Origin: Thalassobius vesicularis
GTDB taxonomy: Bacteria; Pseudomonadota; Alphaproteobacteria; Rhodobacterales; Rhodobacteraceae
Length of the DNA stretch: 64,000 bases
Assembly (NCBI RefSeq): GCF_004799325.1
Contig: NZ_SSMD01000001.1
Coordinates: 682,001 to 746,000 of the forward strand
Direction of reading: 5' to 3'
The notes beneath the pieces are model-generated. The model worked only from the letters and a program-made list of their open reading frames with translations. It made no database searches and was not told the DNA's origin. The position numbers were made by a program, and so were the translations under genes. Positions 9,728-17,845 of this stretch are shown piece after piece. Every line of letters starts with the position of its first letter. Position 1 is the stretch's first letter.

Positions 9728-10525
9728 TTGGATTACGATAAACTTTCCGTTGTCATGCGCCGTCTGGCGCTCGAGGCTGGCGACAAGATCATGGAGATCT
9801 ACAACGCCGACGATTTCGAAGTGAAAACCAAATCCGACGCCAGCCCCGTGACCGAGGCTGACGAGGCTGCCGACGCCCTGATTTCGGCCGGGCTGCGCGC
9901 CGAATTCCCCGATGTCCTGCTGGTGACCGAGGAGCAGGCCGCCTCGCACAGCCAGCGCGCCGACACCTTCCTGATCGTTGACCCGCTGGATGGAACCAAG
10001 GAGTTCGTCCACCGCCGCGGCGACTTCACCGTCAACATCGCCTATGTCGAGAACGGCGTGCCGACCCGTGGCGTCGTCTATGCCCCGGCCAAGGAACGTA
10101 TGTTCTTCACCCTCGGCGATGGCACCGCCGTCGAAGAGGCTGGCCCCTTCGCCAAGACCTCGGTGGGCGAGCTGACCCCGATCAACGTGTCGGACGCCGA
10201 TAACGCGGCGCTGCTGGTCGTCGCCTCGAAATCGCACCGCGATCAGGCGACTGATGATTACATCAACAAATACGCGGTGGCGGATTCCAAAAGCGCGGGC
10301 TCGTCGCTGAAATTCTGCCTGGTTGCGACCGGCGAGGCCGACATCTACCCCCGCGTTGGCCGCACGATGGAGTGGGACACCGCCGCAGGCCACGCCGTGC
10401 TGCATGGCGCAGGTGGCAAGGTGGTGCGTTTTGACGACCACTCGCCGCTGGTCTACGGCAAGGAAGGCTATGCGAACCCGTTCTTCATCGCCTATTCTCC
10501 GAGTGTGGAACTGAAAAAGGCCTGA
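9728..10525 (+). CDS. cysQ: 3'(2'),5'-bisphosphate nucleotidase CysQ (inositol monophosphatase family)
   Basis: CysQ removes the 3'-phosphate from PAP (adenosine 3',5'-bisphosphate), the by-product of PAPS-dependent sulfate transfer and reduction. The TTG at 9728 is chosen because AGGA (9716-9719) sits 8 bases upstream and LDYDKLSVVMRRLALEAG matches the family N-terminus; this gives 265 residues. Metal and catalytic motifs are visible: TEEQ, the FLIVDPLDGTKEF site, and the C-terminal WDTAAGHAVLHGAGG. In this context it could also support the five sulfotransferases further right by clearing PAP, although it lies on the core-chromosome-like side. The family 2 glycosyltransferase follows after 25 bases. 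Confidence 0.92.
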   Translation: MDYDKLSVVMRRLALEAGDKIMEIYNADDFEVKTKSDASPVTEADEAADALISAGLRAEFPDVLLVTEEQAASHSQRADTFLIVDPLDGTKEFVHRRGDFTVNIAYVENGVPTRGVVYAPAKERMFFTLGDGTAVEEAGPFAKTSVGELTPINVSDADNAALLVVASKSHRDQATDDYINKYAVADSKSAGSSLKFCLVATGEADIYPRVGRTMEWDTAAGHAVLHGAGGKVVRFDDHSPLVYGKEGYANPFFIAYSPSVELKKA

Positions 10526-10550
10526 GCCGGACCCCCGGCCAGGGGCGGCG

Positions 10551-11813
10551 ATGCAGCAACTTCCCGTCAGCGTGGTCGTAGTCAGCCGGGGACGGCCCGA
10601 CAGCCTGCGCCTGTGCCTGACCGGGCTGGCGCGGCTGCACTACCGCAACTTTGAGATCATCGTCGTGGCCGATCCCTCGGGGATCGACGCGGCGCGCGCG
10701 CTTCCGTTTTCGTACGATTTTCGGCTGATTTCGTACGATGAGCCGAACATCTCGGCCGCCCGCAACATCGGCATCTCGGCCGCCGCCGGAGAGGTGGTGG
10801 CCTTCATCGACGATGACGCGGTGCCAGAGCCGACCTGGCTGAACCACCTGATCGCCCCGTTCGACGATCCCGATGTTGCGGCTGCGGGTGGATTTGTGAT
10901 CGGGCGCAACGGGATTTCCTGGCAATGGACCGCCCGCAGTGTTGGACCTGACGGAGAGGCGACGCCCCTGACGGTCGATCCCGTGCGCCCTACCATCCTG
11001 ACCCCACCGCCGGGCCATGCGATCAAGACCGAAGGCACCAACATGGCCGTGCGCCGCTGGGTGCTGAAAAAGCTTGGCGGGTTTGACGAGGGTTTTCGGT
11101 TTTATCTGGACGAGACCGACCTGAACATGCGCCTCGCCCGCGGGGGGTACGCAACGGCGATCGTTCCCTTGGCCGTCGTTCACCATGCCTACGCGGCGGG
11201 CCCTCGACGCGCCGCCAATCGCGCGGTGAAGGATCTGAGCGACATTGGCCGCAGCTCGGCCGTGTTCTGGCGCAAGCATCTGCCACATGCGGCTCGCGCC
11301 GCGGCCGAGGCGGCGCTGATCTCTGCGCAACGTCGCCGGGTGTTACAGCAAATGCGCGACGGACTGCTAGAGCCGCGCGACGTCCGCAACGCCCTGCGCA
11401 GCCTGCGCGCGGGGCTGGAGGACGGGCGCACGACGCCGCTGATCCCCTCGGCCCAGATCGCGCGCCGGCAAGATGGGTTTCGGCGCTTCCCCTCGCTGGC
11501 GACCCGTCCGCCGGTCAATCTGGTGGGCGGCCCCTTTGGCAGCGCCGCGCTACAGGCACAGGCGGCGGAACTGGCGCAACAGGGTCATACGGTGACGCTC
11601 TACCTGTTGTCGGCCACCGCTTTGTATCACCACGTGCGATTCCAGCCCGAAGGCTACTGGCTGCAAACCGGGGGCATTTTTGGCCGCAGCTTGCGTGACG
11701 GGGCAGTGTTCCAACTTTCGACTCGGAAAAAGCGGTCGGAGAAAGAGCGCTTGAGAGTGGCCAGAGTTCGGGAAAGCCACCTAAATTCCGAGCGAGGCGG
11801 CGCAAAAGGCTGA
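10551..11813 (+). CDS. Family 2 glycosyltransferase
   Basis: The product has 420 residues. The N-terminal GT-A fold (residues 1-~230) shows VSVVVVSRGRPDSLRLCL, the nucleotide-sugar and metal motif FIDDDAVPEPTW (DxD type) and the acceptor-side ED motif YLDETDLNMRLARGG. The C-terminal ~150 residues are helical and then Rossmann-like (VNLVGGPFGSAALQAQAAEL). The sugar specificity cannot be read. The last ~20 codons run into an imperfect direct repeat, and the terminal SHLNSERGGAKG looks unlike conserved coding sequence. The 3' end may have been replaced at a recombination seam. It is probably co-transcribed with cysQ. Confidence 0.83.
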   Translation: MQQLPVSVVVVSRGRPDSLRLCLTGLARLHYRNFEIIVVADPSGIDAARALPFSYDFRLISYDEPNISAARNIGISAAAGEVVAFIDDDAVPEPTWLNHLIAPFDDPDVAAAGGFVIGRNGISWQWTARSVGPDGEATPLTVDPVRPTILTPPPGHAIKTEGTNMAVRRWVLKKLGGFDEGFRFYLDETDLNMRLARGGYATAIVPLAVVHHAYAAGPRRAANRAVKDLSDIGRSSAVFWRKHLPHAARAAAEAALISAQRRRVLQQMRDGLLEPRDVRNALRSLRAGLEDGRTTPLIPSAQIARRQDGFRRFPSLATRPPVNLVGGPFGSAALQAQAAELAQQGHTVTLYLLSATALYHHVRFQPEGYWLQTGGIFGRSLRDGAVFQLSTRKKRSEKERLRVARVRESHLNSERGGAKG

Positions 11814-11865
11814 GTCCCTATCCGGTTCTCTGTGAGTTGGCGCAAACGGCTGAATTCCTATCCGG
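11800..11865 (+). repeat. Two imperfect 26-bp direct repeats, 40-bp period
   Basis: GCGCAAAAGGCTGAGTCCC plus TATCCGG (11800-11825) and GCGCAAACGGCTGAATTCC plus TATCCGG (11840-11865) match at 23 of 26 positions. A shorter echo, CAAAAGGCTGA, occurs at 11921-11931. The repeats start within the last codons of the glycosyltransferase gene and end before galU. They mark the border between the core-like genes and the block linked to the plasmid-type module and could be a recombination scar. Confidence 0.75.
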
Positions 11866-11965
11866 CTTGGTTACGCATTGCTGCTTTTTCCACGTAAGAA
11901 AAAGCCTGCAATTGTTTTATCAAAAGGCTGACCCGAACAGCTGCATATTCAGCGAGAGGAATGAC

Positions 11966-12859
11966 ATGAAACGCAAGGTTACCAAGGCGATTTTTCCGGT
12001 TGCCGGTCTGGGCACTCGCTTTTTGCCCGCGACGAAATCGGTTCCGAAAGAGATCATGACGCTGGTTGACCGCCCGCTGATCCAATACGCGATCGACGAG
12101 GCGCGAGCGGCCGGGATCGAAGAGTTCATCTTTGTCACCTCGCGCGGGAAATCCGCGCTCGAGGATTACTTTGACCACTCGCCGACGCTGCAGGCCGAGC
12201 TGGAGCGCAAAGGCAAGGACAAGCTGCTGAAAGTGCTGGAAACCACCAACATGGACTCGGGCGAGATCGCCTATGTCCGCCAGCACAAGGCCCTGGGCCT
12301 AGGCCACGCGGTCTGGTGCGCGCGCCGTCTGATCCATGATGAGCCGTTCGCCGTGATCCTGCCCGACGACGTGATCGCGGCGGAAAAACCCTGCCTGCAG
12401 CAGATGGTCGAGGCGTATCAGGAAACCGGCGGCTCCATGGTCGCCGCGATGGAGGTCCCGCCCGAGAAGGTCTCGGCCTATGGCGTGCTGGACGTGGATC
12501 AGGACATGGGCTCGGTCGTGTCGGTCAAGGGCATGGTCGAGAAACCCGCCCCCGGCACCGAGCCATCGAACCTGGCGGTGATCGGCCGCTACATCCTGTC
12601 GCCCAACGTGCTGACAAACCTGGACAATCAGGAAACCGGCGCGGGCGGAGAGATCCAGCTGACCGACGCGATCGCCCGGGAAATCACCCAGGGGCACGGC
12701 GTCTACGGCCTGCGGTTCCGCGGCGAACGCTTCGATTGCGGCTCCAAGGCGGGCTTTTTGCAGGCCACCGTCGCCTTCGGCCTGACCCGCGACGACCTGC
12801 GCGACGAGCTGATGGACTACCTCCAAGCCGTCACCCAGACCTCCAAAGCCGCGCAGTAA
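11966..12859 (+). CDS. galU: UTP-glucose-1-phosphate uridylyltransferase
   Basis: GalU makes UDP-glucose from UTP and glucose 1-phosphate, feeding GalE, Ugd and Glf encoded nearby. The product has 297 residues from the ATG at 11966 (MKRKVTKAIFPVAG), preceded by GAGAGGA at 11954-11960. An ATG at 11961 is out of frame and the long upstream extension is not conserved-looking. Motifs are the pyrophosphorylase loop PVAGLGTRFLPATKSVPKE, the substrate segment ILPDDVI, YGVLDVD and VEKPAPG. An inverted repeat (GCTTTTTC/GAAAAAGC, 11883-11905) lies in the upstream region. galE follows after 9 bases, so the two form one transcript. Confidence 0.97.
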   Translation: MKRKVTKAIFPVAGLGTRFLPATKSVPKEIMTLVDRPLIQYAIDEARAAGIEEFIFVTSRGKSALEDYFDHSPTLQAELERKGKDKLLKVLETTNMDSGEIAYVRQHKALGLGHAVWCARRLIHDEPFAVILPDDVIAAEKPCLQQMVEAYQETGGSMVAAMEVPPEKVSAYGVLDVDQDMGSVVSVKGMVEKPAPGTEPSNLAVIGRYILSPNVLTNLDNQETGAGGEIQLTDAIAREITQGHGVYGLRFRGERFDCGSKAGFLQATVAFGLTRDDLRDELMDYLQAVTQTSKAAQ

Positions 12860-12868
12860 GGACGACCG

Positions 12869-13852
12869 ATGACCAACGTACTGGTAACCGGCGGCGCCGG
12901 ATATATCGGGTCGCATGCCTGCAAGGCCCTGAAAGCGGCCGGGTTCACCCCCGTGACCTTTGACAACCTGTGCACCGGCTGGGAAGACGCGGTGAAATTC
13001 GGCCCGTTCGAGAAGGGCGACCTCTTGGATCGCCCCCGCCTGGACGAGGTGTTCGCCAAGTACCAGCCCGTCGCGGTGATGCATTTCGCAGCGCTGTCCC
13101 AGGTCGGCGAAAGCATGTCGAACCCGGGCAAGTACTGGCTGAACAACACCTGCGGCTCGCTGAACCTGATCGAGGCGGCCTGCGCGGCGGGCTGTCTGAA
13201 CTTCGTCTTCTCCTCGACCTGCGCCACCTATGGCGAACAGGACAACGTGGTGCTGAACGAGGACAGCGTGCAGCTGCCGATCAACGCCTATGGTGCCTCC
13301 AAGCGCGCGATCGAGGACATGCTGCGCGACTTCGACGCCAGCCACGGGCTGAAATCGGTGATCTTCCGCTATTTCAACGTGGCAGGCGGCGATGACGAGG
13401 CCGAGATCGGCGAATTCCACCGCCCCGAGACGCACCTGATCCCGCTGATCCTGGACGCCATCGACGGCAAGCGCGCCGCGCTGACGATCTTTGGCACCGA
13501 TTACGACACGCCCGATGGCACCTGCATCCGCGATTACGTCCATGTCTGCGATCTGGTCGACGCCCATGTGCTGGGTGTGAACTGGCTGCGGGCAGACAAA
13601 GGCAGCCGGGTGTTCAACCTTGGCACCGGCTCGGGCTTTTCCGTGCGCGAGGTGATGGACGCCGCCGCACAGGTCACCGGCCGCACCGTCCCCTTCAACG
13701 AGGGGCCGCGCCGCGCGGGCGATTGCACCAAACTGGTCTCGGGCTCGACCCGCGCCGAAGAGGAACTGGGCTGGACGCCCGGCCGCTCGACGCTGGACCG
13801 GATGATCGCCGATGCCTGGCGTTGGCACCAAAGCGGGCATTACGAAAAATAA
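12869..13852 (+). CDS. galE: UDP-glucose 4-epimerase
   Basis: GalE interconverts UDP-glucose and UDP-galactose with bound NAD. The 327-residue product has the Rossmann signature VTGGAGYIGSHACKAL, the catalytic serine region FSSTCATYGEQ and the YxxxK pair (YGASKRAIEDM), then the C-terminal substrate domain with DTPDGTCIRDYVHVCDL, all as expected for full-length GalE. It is joined to galU and followed by a good intrinsic terminator. UDP-galactose is also the substrate of Glf at 38208, which would give galactofuranose for the polymer. Confidence 0.96.
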   Translation: MTNVLVTGGAGYIGSHACKALKAAGFTPVTFDNLCTGWEDAVKFGPFEKGDLLDRPRLDEVFAKYQPVAVMHFAALSQVGESMSNPGKYWLNNTCGSLNLIEAACAAGCLNFVFSSTCATYGEQDNVVLNEDSVQLPINAYGASKRAIEDMLRDFDASHGLKSVIFRYFNVAGGDDEAEIGEFHRPETHLIPLILDAIDGKRAALTIFGTDYDTPDGTCIRDYVHVCDLVDAHVLGVNWLRADKGSRVFNLGTGSGFSVREVMDAAAQVTGRTVPFNEGPRRAGDCTKLVSGSTRAEEELGWTPGRSTLDRMIADAWRWHQSGHYEK

Positions 13853-13862
13853 CCGCAGTCAC

Positions 13863-13887
13863 AGGCCCGCCCCCCGGCGGGCCTTTT
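13863..13887 (+). terminator. Intrinsic terminator after galE
   Basis: AGGCCCGCC and GGCGGGCCT form a 9-bp GC-rich stem with a 4-nt loop followed by TTTT, ten bases after the galE stop. It separates the galU-galE unit from the rhamnose operon. Confidence 0.85.
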
Positions 13888-13948
13888 CATGCCAAGATTG
13901 TCGGTTACGCCCCGATCCACTAAGCCTTTGATCAAAAGGAGAGGGATC

Positions 13949-14515
13949 ATGCAGATCGAACACACCGCCCTGCCCGGCGTATTGATCCTGACGCCGCAGC
14001 GGTTCGGCGATCATCGCGGGTTCTTCAGCGAAAGCTGGAACCGTCAGCGCATGGCCGATCACGGGCTGGCGATCGACTTCGTGCAGGATAACCACTCGCT
14101 GTCCGCCACCGAGGGCACGGTGCGCGGCCTGCATTTCCAGACGCCCCCCCATGCGCAGACCAAACTGGTGCGCTGCGGACGCGGAGCGCTGTTCGACGTG
14201 GCCGTGGACATCCGGCGCGGCAGCCCGACCTATGGCCGCTGGGTCGGCGTGGACCTGACTGCCGAGAACGGCCGCCAATTGCTGATCCCAGCCGGGTTCG
14301 CGCATGGCTTTGTCACCCGCGCGCCGGACACCGAGATCGTCTATAAATGCGATGACTATTACGCCCCCGACTGCGACCGGGCGATCCGCTTCGACGACCC
14401 CGAGATCGGCATCGACTGGGGCCTGACCACAGCCCCGGTTCTGTCGGCCAAGGATGAGGCCGCCCCCTGGCTGGCCGATCTGGACACCCCCTTCACGTGG
14501 GAGGGCGCGCAATGA
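13949..14515 (+). CDS. rfbC: dTDP-4-dehydrorhamnose 3,5-epimerase
   Basis: RfbC (RmlC) performs the double epimerisation at C3 and C5, the third step of dTDP-L-rhamnose synthesis. The product has 188 residues from the ATG at 13949, preceded by AAGGAGAGGG. It is a cupin with [34 protein letters not shown] (catalytic His in RGLHFQ), [18 protein letters not shown] and [11 protein letters not shown]. It opens the four-gene rhamnose operon, and its TGA overlaps the ATG of rfbB. The gene order C-B-D-A differs from the enterobacterial B-D-A-C. Confidence 0.96.
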   Translation: MQIEHTALPGVLILTPQRFGDHRGFFSESWNRQRMADHGLAIDFVQDNHSLSATEGTVRGLHFQTPPHAQTKLVRCGRGALFDVAVDIRRGSPTYGRWVGVDLTAENGRQLLIPAGFAHGFVTRAPDTEIVYKCDDYYAPDCDRAIRFDDPEIGIDWGLTTAPVLSAKDEAAPWLADLDTPFTWEGAQ

Positions 14516-15552
14516 CCCTGCTGATTACCGGCGGCGCGGGCTTCATCGGGTCTGCCGTGGTGCGTCAGGCCGTGGCGCGCGGGCAGCGCGTGGTGAACGT
14601 GGACGCGCTGACCTATGCCGCCTGCCTGGAGAACGTGGCCAGCGTGGCCGACAACCCGCTCTACGCCTTTGAGCACGCCGATATCCGCGACGCCGAGGCG
14701 ATGGCGCGGATTTTCGCAGCGCACCAGCCTACGGCGGTGATGCATCTGGCGGCGGAATCGCATGTGGACCGCTCGATCGACGGGCCGGGTGCGTTCATTG
14801 AGACCAACGTCAACGGCACCTACACCCTGCTGCAAGCCGCCCGCGCCCATTGGGAAGGGCTGGGAAGGCCCGCCGACTTCCGCTTTCACCATATCTCGAC
14901 CGACGAGGTGTTCGGCACCCTGGGCGACACCGGCCAGTTCACCGAGGACACGCCCTACGCGCCGAACAGTCCCTATTCCGCCTCCAAAGCGGCCAGCGAC
15001 CACCTGGTGCGCGCCTGGCACGAAACCTACGGCCTGCCGGTGGTGCTGACCAATTGCTCGAATAATTACGGGCCGTACCATTTCCCCGAGAAACTGATCC
15101 CCGTGGTGATCCTGAACGCGCTGGCGGGCAAGCCGATCCCCGTCTACGGCCAAGGCCTGAACGTGCGCGACTGGCTCTATGTCGAGGATCACGCCGATGC
15201 CCTGCTGACCGTCCTGTTTCGCGGCGAAAACGGGCGCAGCTACAATATCGGCGGCGAGAACGAGGCCCGCAACATCGACCTGGTGACGATGATCTGCGCC
15301 ATTCTGGACCGGCTCAGACCCTCGGATCGACCCTATGCCAGCCTGATCACCTATGTTCAGGATCGCCCCGGCCACGACCTGCGCTATGCCATCGACCCCA
15401 CCCGCATCCGCACCGAACTGGGCTGGCGCCCCTCCGTGACGCTGGAACAGGGGCTGGAGAAAACCGTGGAATGGTATCTGGCGAACGAGGATTGGTGGCG
15501 CCCGCTGCAAGCCCGTGCGGGCGTGGGGCAGCGTCTGGGGACGGGCAAATGA
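14512..15552 (+). CDS. rfbB: dTDP-glucose 4,6-dehydratase
   Basis: RfbB (RmlB) converts dTDP-glucose to dTDP-4-keto-6-deoxyglucose, the second step of the pathway. The product has 346 residues from the ATG at 14512, which overlaps the rfbC stop as ATGA; an in-frame start at 14497 is inside rfbC and not needed. Motifs are the NAD loop [16 protein letters not shown], the catalytic triad region [31 protein letters not shown] and [17 protein letters not shown]. It overlaps rfbD by 4 bp, indicating translational coupling. Confidence 0.97.
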   Translation: MTLLITGGAGFIGSAVVRQAVARGQRVVNVDALTYAACLENVASVADNPLYAFEHADIRDAEAMARIFAAHQPTAVMHLAAESHVDRSIDGPGAFIETNVNGTYTLLQAARAHWEGLGRPADFRFHHISTDEVFGTLGDTGQFTEDTPYAPNSPYSASKAASDHLVRAWHETYGLPVVLTNCSNNYGPYHFPEKLIPVVILNALAGKPIPVYGQGLNVRDWLYVEDHADALLTVLFRGENGRSYNIGGENEARNIDLVTMICAILDRLRPSDRPYASLITYVQDRPGHDLRYAIDPTRIRTELGWRPSVTLEQGLEKTVEWYLANEDWWRPLQARAGVGQRLGTGK

Positions 15553-16394
15553 GGCTGCTGGTTTTCGGCCAGACCGGGCAGGTGGCCCATGCGCTGCAAG
15601 CCCTGCCGCAGGACATCACCGCGCTGCCGCGCTCGGCCGCCGATCTGACCGACCCCGCCGCCTGCGCCGCGATCATCCGCGAGGCGCAGGCCGACGCGGT
15701 GATCAACGCCGCCGCCTATACGGCCGTGGACCGTGCCGAGAGCGAGGAAGACCTTGCCACCCTGATCAACGGCACCACCCCCGGCGCAATGGCCCAGGCC
15801 TGCGCGGATCGGGGCCTGCCGTTCCTGCATATCTCGACCGATTACGTCTTTGACGGCGCGGGTCAGACCCCGTGGAAACCGGGCGATCCGGTTGGCCCGA
15901 TCAACGCCTATGGCCGCTCGAAACTGGCGGGGGAACGCGCGATTGCGCAAGCCGGCGGGCACTGGGCGATTTTGCGGACCTCGTGGGTGTTCTCGGCGCA
16001 CGGGGCGAATTTCGTGAAAACCATGCTGCGCCTGTCGGAAACCCGCGACGCGCTGAGCGTCGTGGCCGACCAGATCGGCGGACCCAGCCCCGCCACCGGC
16101 ATCGCGCAGGCGCTGGTCACGATGGCGCAGGCGATGGCAGACGGGCAGGGGGGCGGCACCTATCATTACGCGGGCCTGCCCTATACCAGCTGGGCATGTT
16201 TCGCGCGCGAAACATTTGCGCTGGCGGGCCGCACCGTGCAGGTGACGGACATCCCCGCCGCGGACTATCCCACTCCGGCGCGGCGGCCGTTGAACTCGCG
16301 GCTGGACTGCAGCGCGACGCGGGCGGATTTCGGAATCGAAGCGCCGGATTGGCAGGCCGCTCTGGCCGATGTTGTACGAAAGGTATGCGCATGA
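15549..16394 (+). CDS. rfbD: dTDP-4-dehydrorhamnose reductase
   Basis: RfbD (RmlD) makes the final NAD(P)H-dependent reduction to dTDP-L-rhamnose. The product has 281 residues from the ATG at 15549, overlapping the rfbB stop. It is a short-chain reductase with [15 protein letters not shown], the [10 protein letters not shown] segment and the YGRSKLAGE catalytic pair. Codons for CFARET (16197-16214) are made entirely of the parS-like palindrome described separately, so part of this gene may also serve as a partition site. Its stop overlaps the rfbA start. Confidence 0.95.
   Translation: MRLLVFGQTGQVAHALQALPQDITALPRSAADLTDPAACAAIIREAQADAVINAAAYTAVDRAESEEDLATLINGTTPGAMAQACADRGLPFLHISTDYVFDGAGQTPWKPGDPVGPINAYGRSKLAGERAIAQAGGHWAILRTSWVFSAHGANFVKTMLRLSETRDALSVVADQIGGPSPATGIAQALVTMAQAMADGQGGGTYHYAGLPYTSWACFARETFALAGRTVQVTDIPAADYPTPARRPLNSRLDCSATRADFGIEAPDWQAALADVVRKVCA
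16197..16214. promoter_or_regulatory. parS-like palindrome, copy 1 (inside rfbD)
   Basis: TGTTTCGCGCGCGAAACA is a perfect 18-bp palindrome; here it extends by one more base pair on each side. It resembles the widespread parS core TGTTTCACGTGAAACA with a GC-rich centre. The same 18-mer flanks parB, 1.6 and 2.7 kb away. In this gene it is read as codons for C-F-A-R-E-T. Confidence 0.72.
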
Positions 16395-17260
16395 AACGCA
16401 AGGGTATCATTCTGGCTGGCGGGTCTGGCACGCGGCTCTATCCCATCACGATTGGCGTCTCAAAGCAGCTGCTGCCGATCTATGACAAGCCGATGATCTA
16501 CTACCCGCTGTCGGTGCTGATGCTGGCCGGTATCCGCGACATCGCCGTCATCACCACCCCGCAGGATCAGGAACAGTTCATCCGCACCCTGGGCGATGGC
16601 AGCCAATGGGGCCTGAGCCTGACCTATATCGTCCAGCCCAGCCCGGACGGTCTGGCGCAGGCCTATCTGCTGGCCGAGGATTTCCTGGACGGCGCCCCCA
16701 GCGCGATGGTCCTGGGCGACAACATCTTCTTTGGCCACGGCCTGCCCGAGCGGCTGGCGGCAGCGGATGCACAAGGGCAGGGGGGCACGGTGTTCGGCTA
16801 TCGCGTCGCCGACCCCGAACGCTACGGCGTGGTGGATTTCGCCCCCGATGGCACTGTCCGCCACATCATCGAGAAGCCGGAAAAAGCGCCCTCGCCCTAT
16901 GCGGTCACCGGGCTCTATTTCCTGGACGGCACCGCGCCCGAGCGCGCCCGTGTCATCACCCCGTCCGCACGCGGAGAGCTGGAGATCGTCACCCTGCTGG
17001 AAAGCTATCTGGCCGACGGTCAGCTGACCCTGCAGCAGATGGGGCGCGGCTATGCCTGGCTGGACACCGGCACCCATGCCAGCCTGCTGGATGCGGGCAA
17101 CTTCGTGCGGACGCTCTCGGAACGTCAGGGCCAGCAGGTCGGCTGCCCCGAGGAAATCGCCTTTGCCAAGGGTTGGATCAGCCGCGACCAGCTGCGCGCC
17201 CGGGCCGAGAAGTTCGGCAAGAACGGCTATGGTGCCTACCTGATTAGGCTGCTGGACTGA
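16391..17260 (+). CDS. rfbA: Glucose-1-phosphate thymidylyltransferase
   Basis: RfbA (RmlA) makes dTDP-glucose from dTTP and glucose 1-phosphate, the first committed step to dTDP-rhamnose. The product has 289 residues from the ATG at 16391, which overlaps the rfbD stop and has AAAGG at 16379-16383; an ATG two codons upstream is also possible. Motifs are KGIILAGGSGTRLYPIT, SKQLLPIYDKPMIYYPLS, ILGDNIFFGH-like VLGDNIFFGH, and the C-terminal YAWLDTGTHASLLDAGNF. Its final base is shared with the Nudix gene start. Confidence 0.97.
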   Translation: MKRKGIILAGGSGTRLYPITIGVSKQLLPIYDKPMIYYPLSVLMLAGIRDIAVITTPQDQEQFIRTLGDGSQWGLSLTYIVQPSPDGLAQAYLLAEDFLDGAPSAMVLGDNIFFGHGLPERLAAADAQGQGGTVFGYRVADPERYGVVDFAPDGTVRHIIEKPEKAPSPYAVTGLYFLDGTAPERARVITPSARGELEIVTLLESYLADGQLTLQQMGRGYAWLDTGTHASLLDAGNFVRTLSERQGQQVGCPEEIAFAKGWISRDQLRARAEKFGKNGYGAYLIRLLD

Positions 17261-17796
17261 TGGCCTGGAAGGTTCTGAAAGACGAAACCGTGTTCGAGCA
17301 CGCGCCCTTTCTGCGCGTCCGCAAGGAACAGGTCGAGGTCCGCCCCGGCCAGATCATCGACGATTTCTACAAGATCGACCTGCGCCCCTTTGCGCTGATC
17401 ATCCCGTTTCTGGAGAACGGCAAGGTGCTGGTCATCCGCCAGTACAAGCACGGCCCGGGTGCCGAGATGCTGGGCTTTCCGGCGGGCTATGTCGATCCGG
17501 GGGAACCGGCCGATCTGACCGCTTCGCGCGAGCTGATGGAGGAAACGGGGCTGCAGGCCGAGCGTCTGATCCCGATGGGCGCTTACGTGGACAACGGCAA
17601 CCAGACCGGCAGCACGGGGCATTATTTTGCGGCGCTGAATTGCCGCCGCGTGGCCGAGCCCGCGCCCGGCGATCTGGAGGAGTTCGCCTACGAAGAGCTG
17701 ACTCCCGACCAGATCGACGCCGCGATGAAGGCCGGGCAGTTCAGCGTGATCCACCATGTCGCCGCCTGGGGGCTGTGGCTGATGCACAGGCCGTAA
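17260..17796 (+). CDS. Nudix hydrolase (ADP-ribose/nucleotide-sugar pyrophosphatase type)
   Basis: The 178-residue protein carries a complete Nudix box, GYVDPGEPADLTASRELM followed by EETGL (residues ~74-96). The surrounding sequence (LRPFALIIPFLENGKVLVIRQYKHG) resembles ADP-ribose and nucleotide-sugar pyrophosphatases. Its ATG overlaps the rfbA stop by one base, so it is the fifth cistron of the rhamnose operon. This suggests a housekeeping or regulatory role towards activated sugars, but the substrate cannot be read from sequence. Confidence 0.88.
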   Translation: MAWKVLKDETVFEHAPFLRVRKEQVEVRPGQIIDDFYKIDLRPFALIIPFLENGKVLVIRQYKHGPGAEMLGFPAGYVDPGEPADLTASRELMEETGLQAERLIPMGAYVDNGNQTGSTGHYFAALNCRRVAEPAPGDLEEFAYEELTPDQIDAAMKAGQFSVIHHVAAWGLWLMHRP

Positions 17797-17797
17797 A

Positions 17798-17815
17798 TGT
17801 TTCGCGCGCGAAACA
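17798..17815. promoter_or_regulatory. parS-like palindrome, copy 2 (between Nudix gene and parB)
   Basis: This is an exact copy of TGTTTCGCGCGCGAAACA in the short convergent gap next to the 3' end of parB. It abuts the terminator hairpin that follows. Confidence 0.8.
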
Positions 17816-17845
17816 GACTCTAACGCAGGATCAGAGTCTATTTTT
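17815..17845 (+). terminator. Terminator of the rhamnose operon
   Basis: AGACTCT (17815-17821) pairs with AGAGTCT (17833-17839) around an 11-nt loop, followed by ATTTTT. It overlaps the last codons of the convergent parB. Confidence 0.65.

Noticed and set aside
11837-11965. Upstream extension of galU
   Set aside because: The extra 43 codons cross the direct repeats and a hairpin; the ATG at 11966 has GAGAGGA and the canonical MKRKVTKAIFPVAG start.
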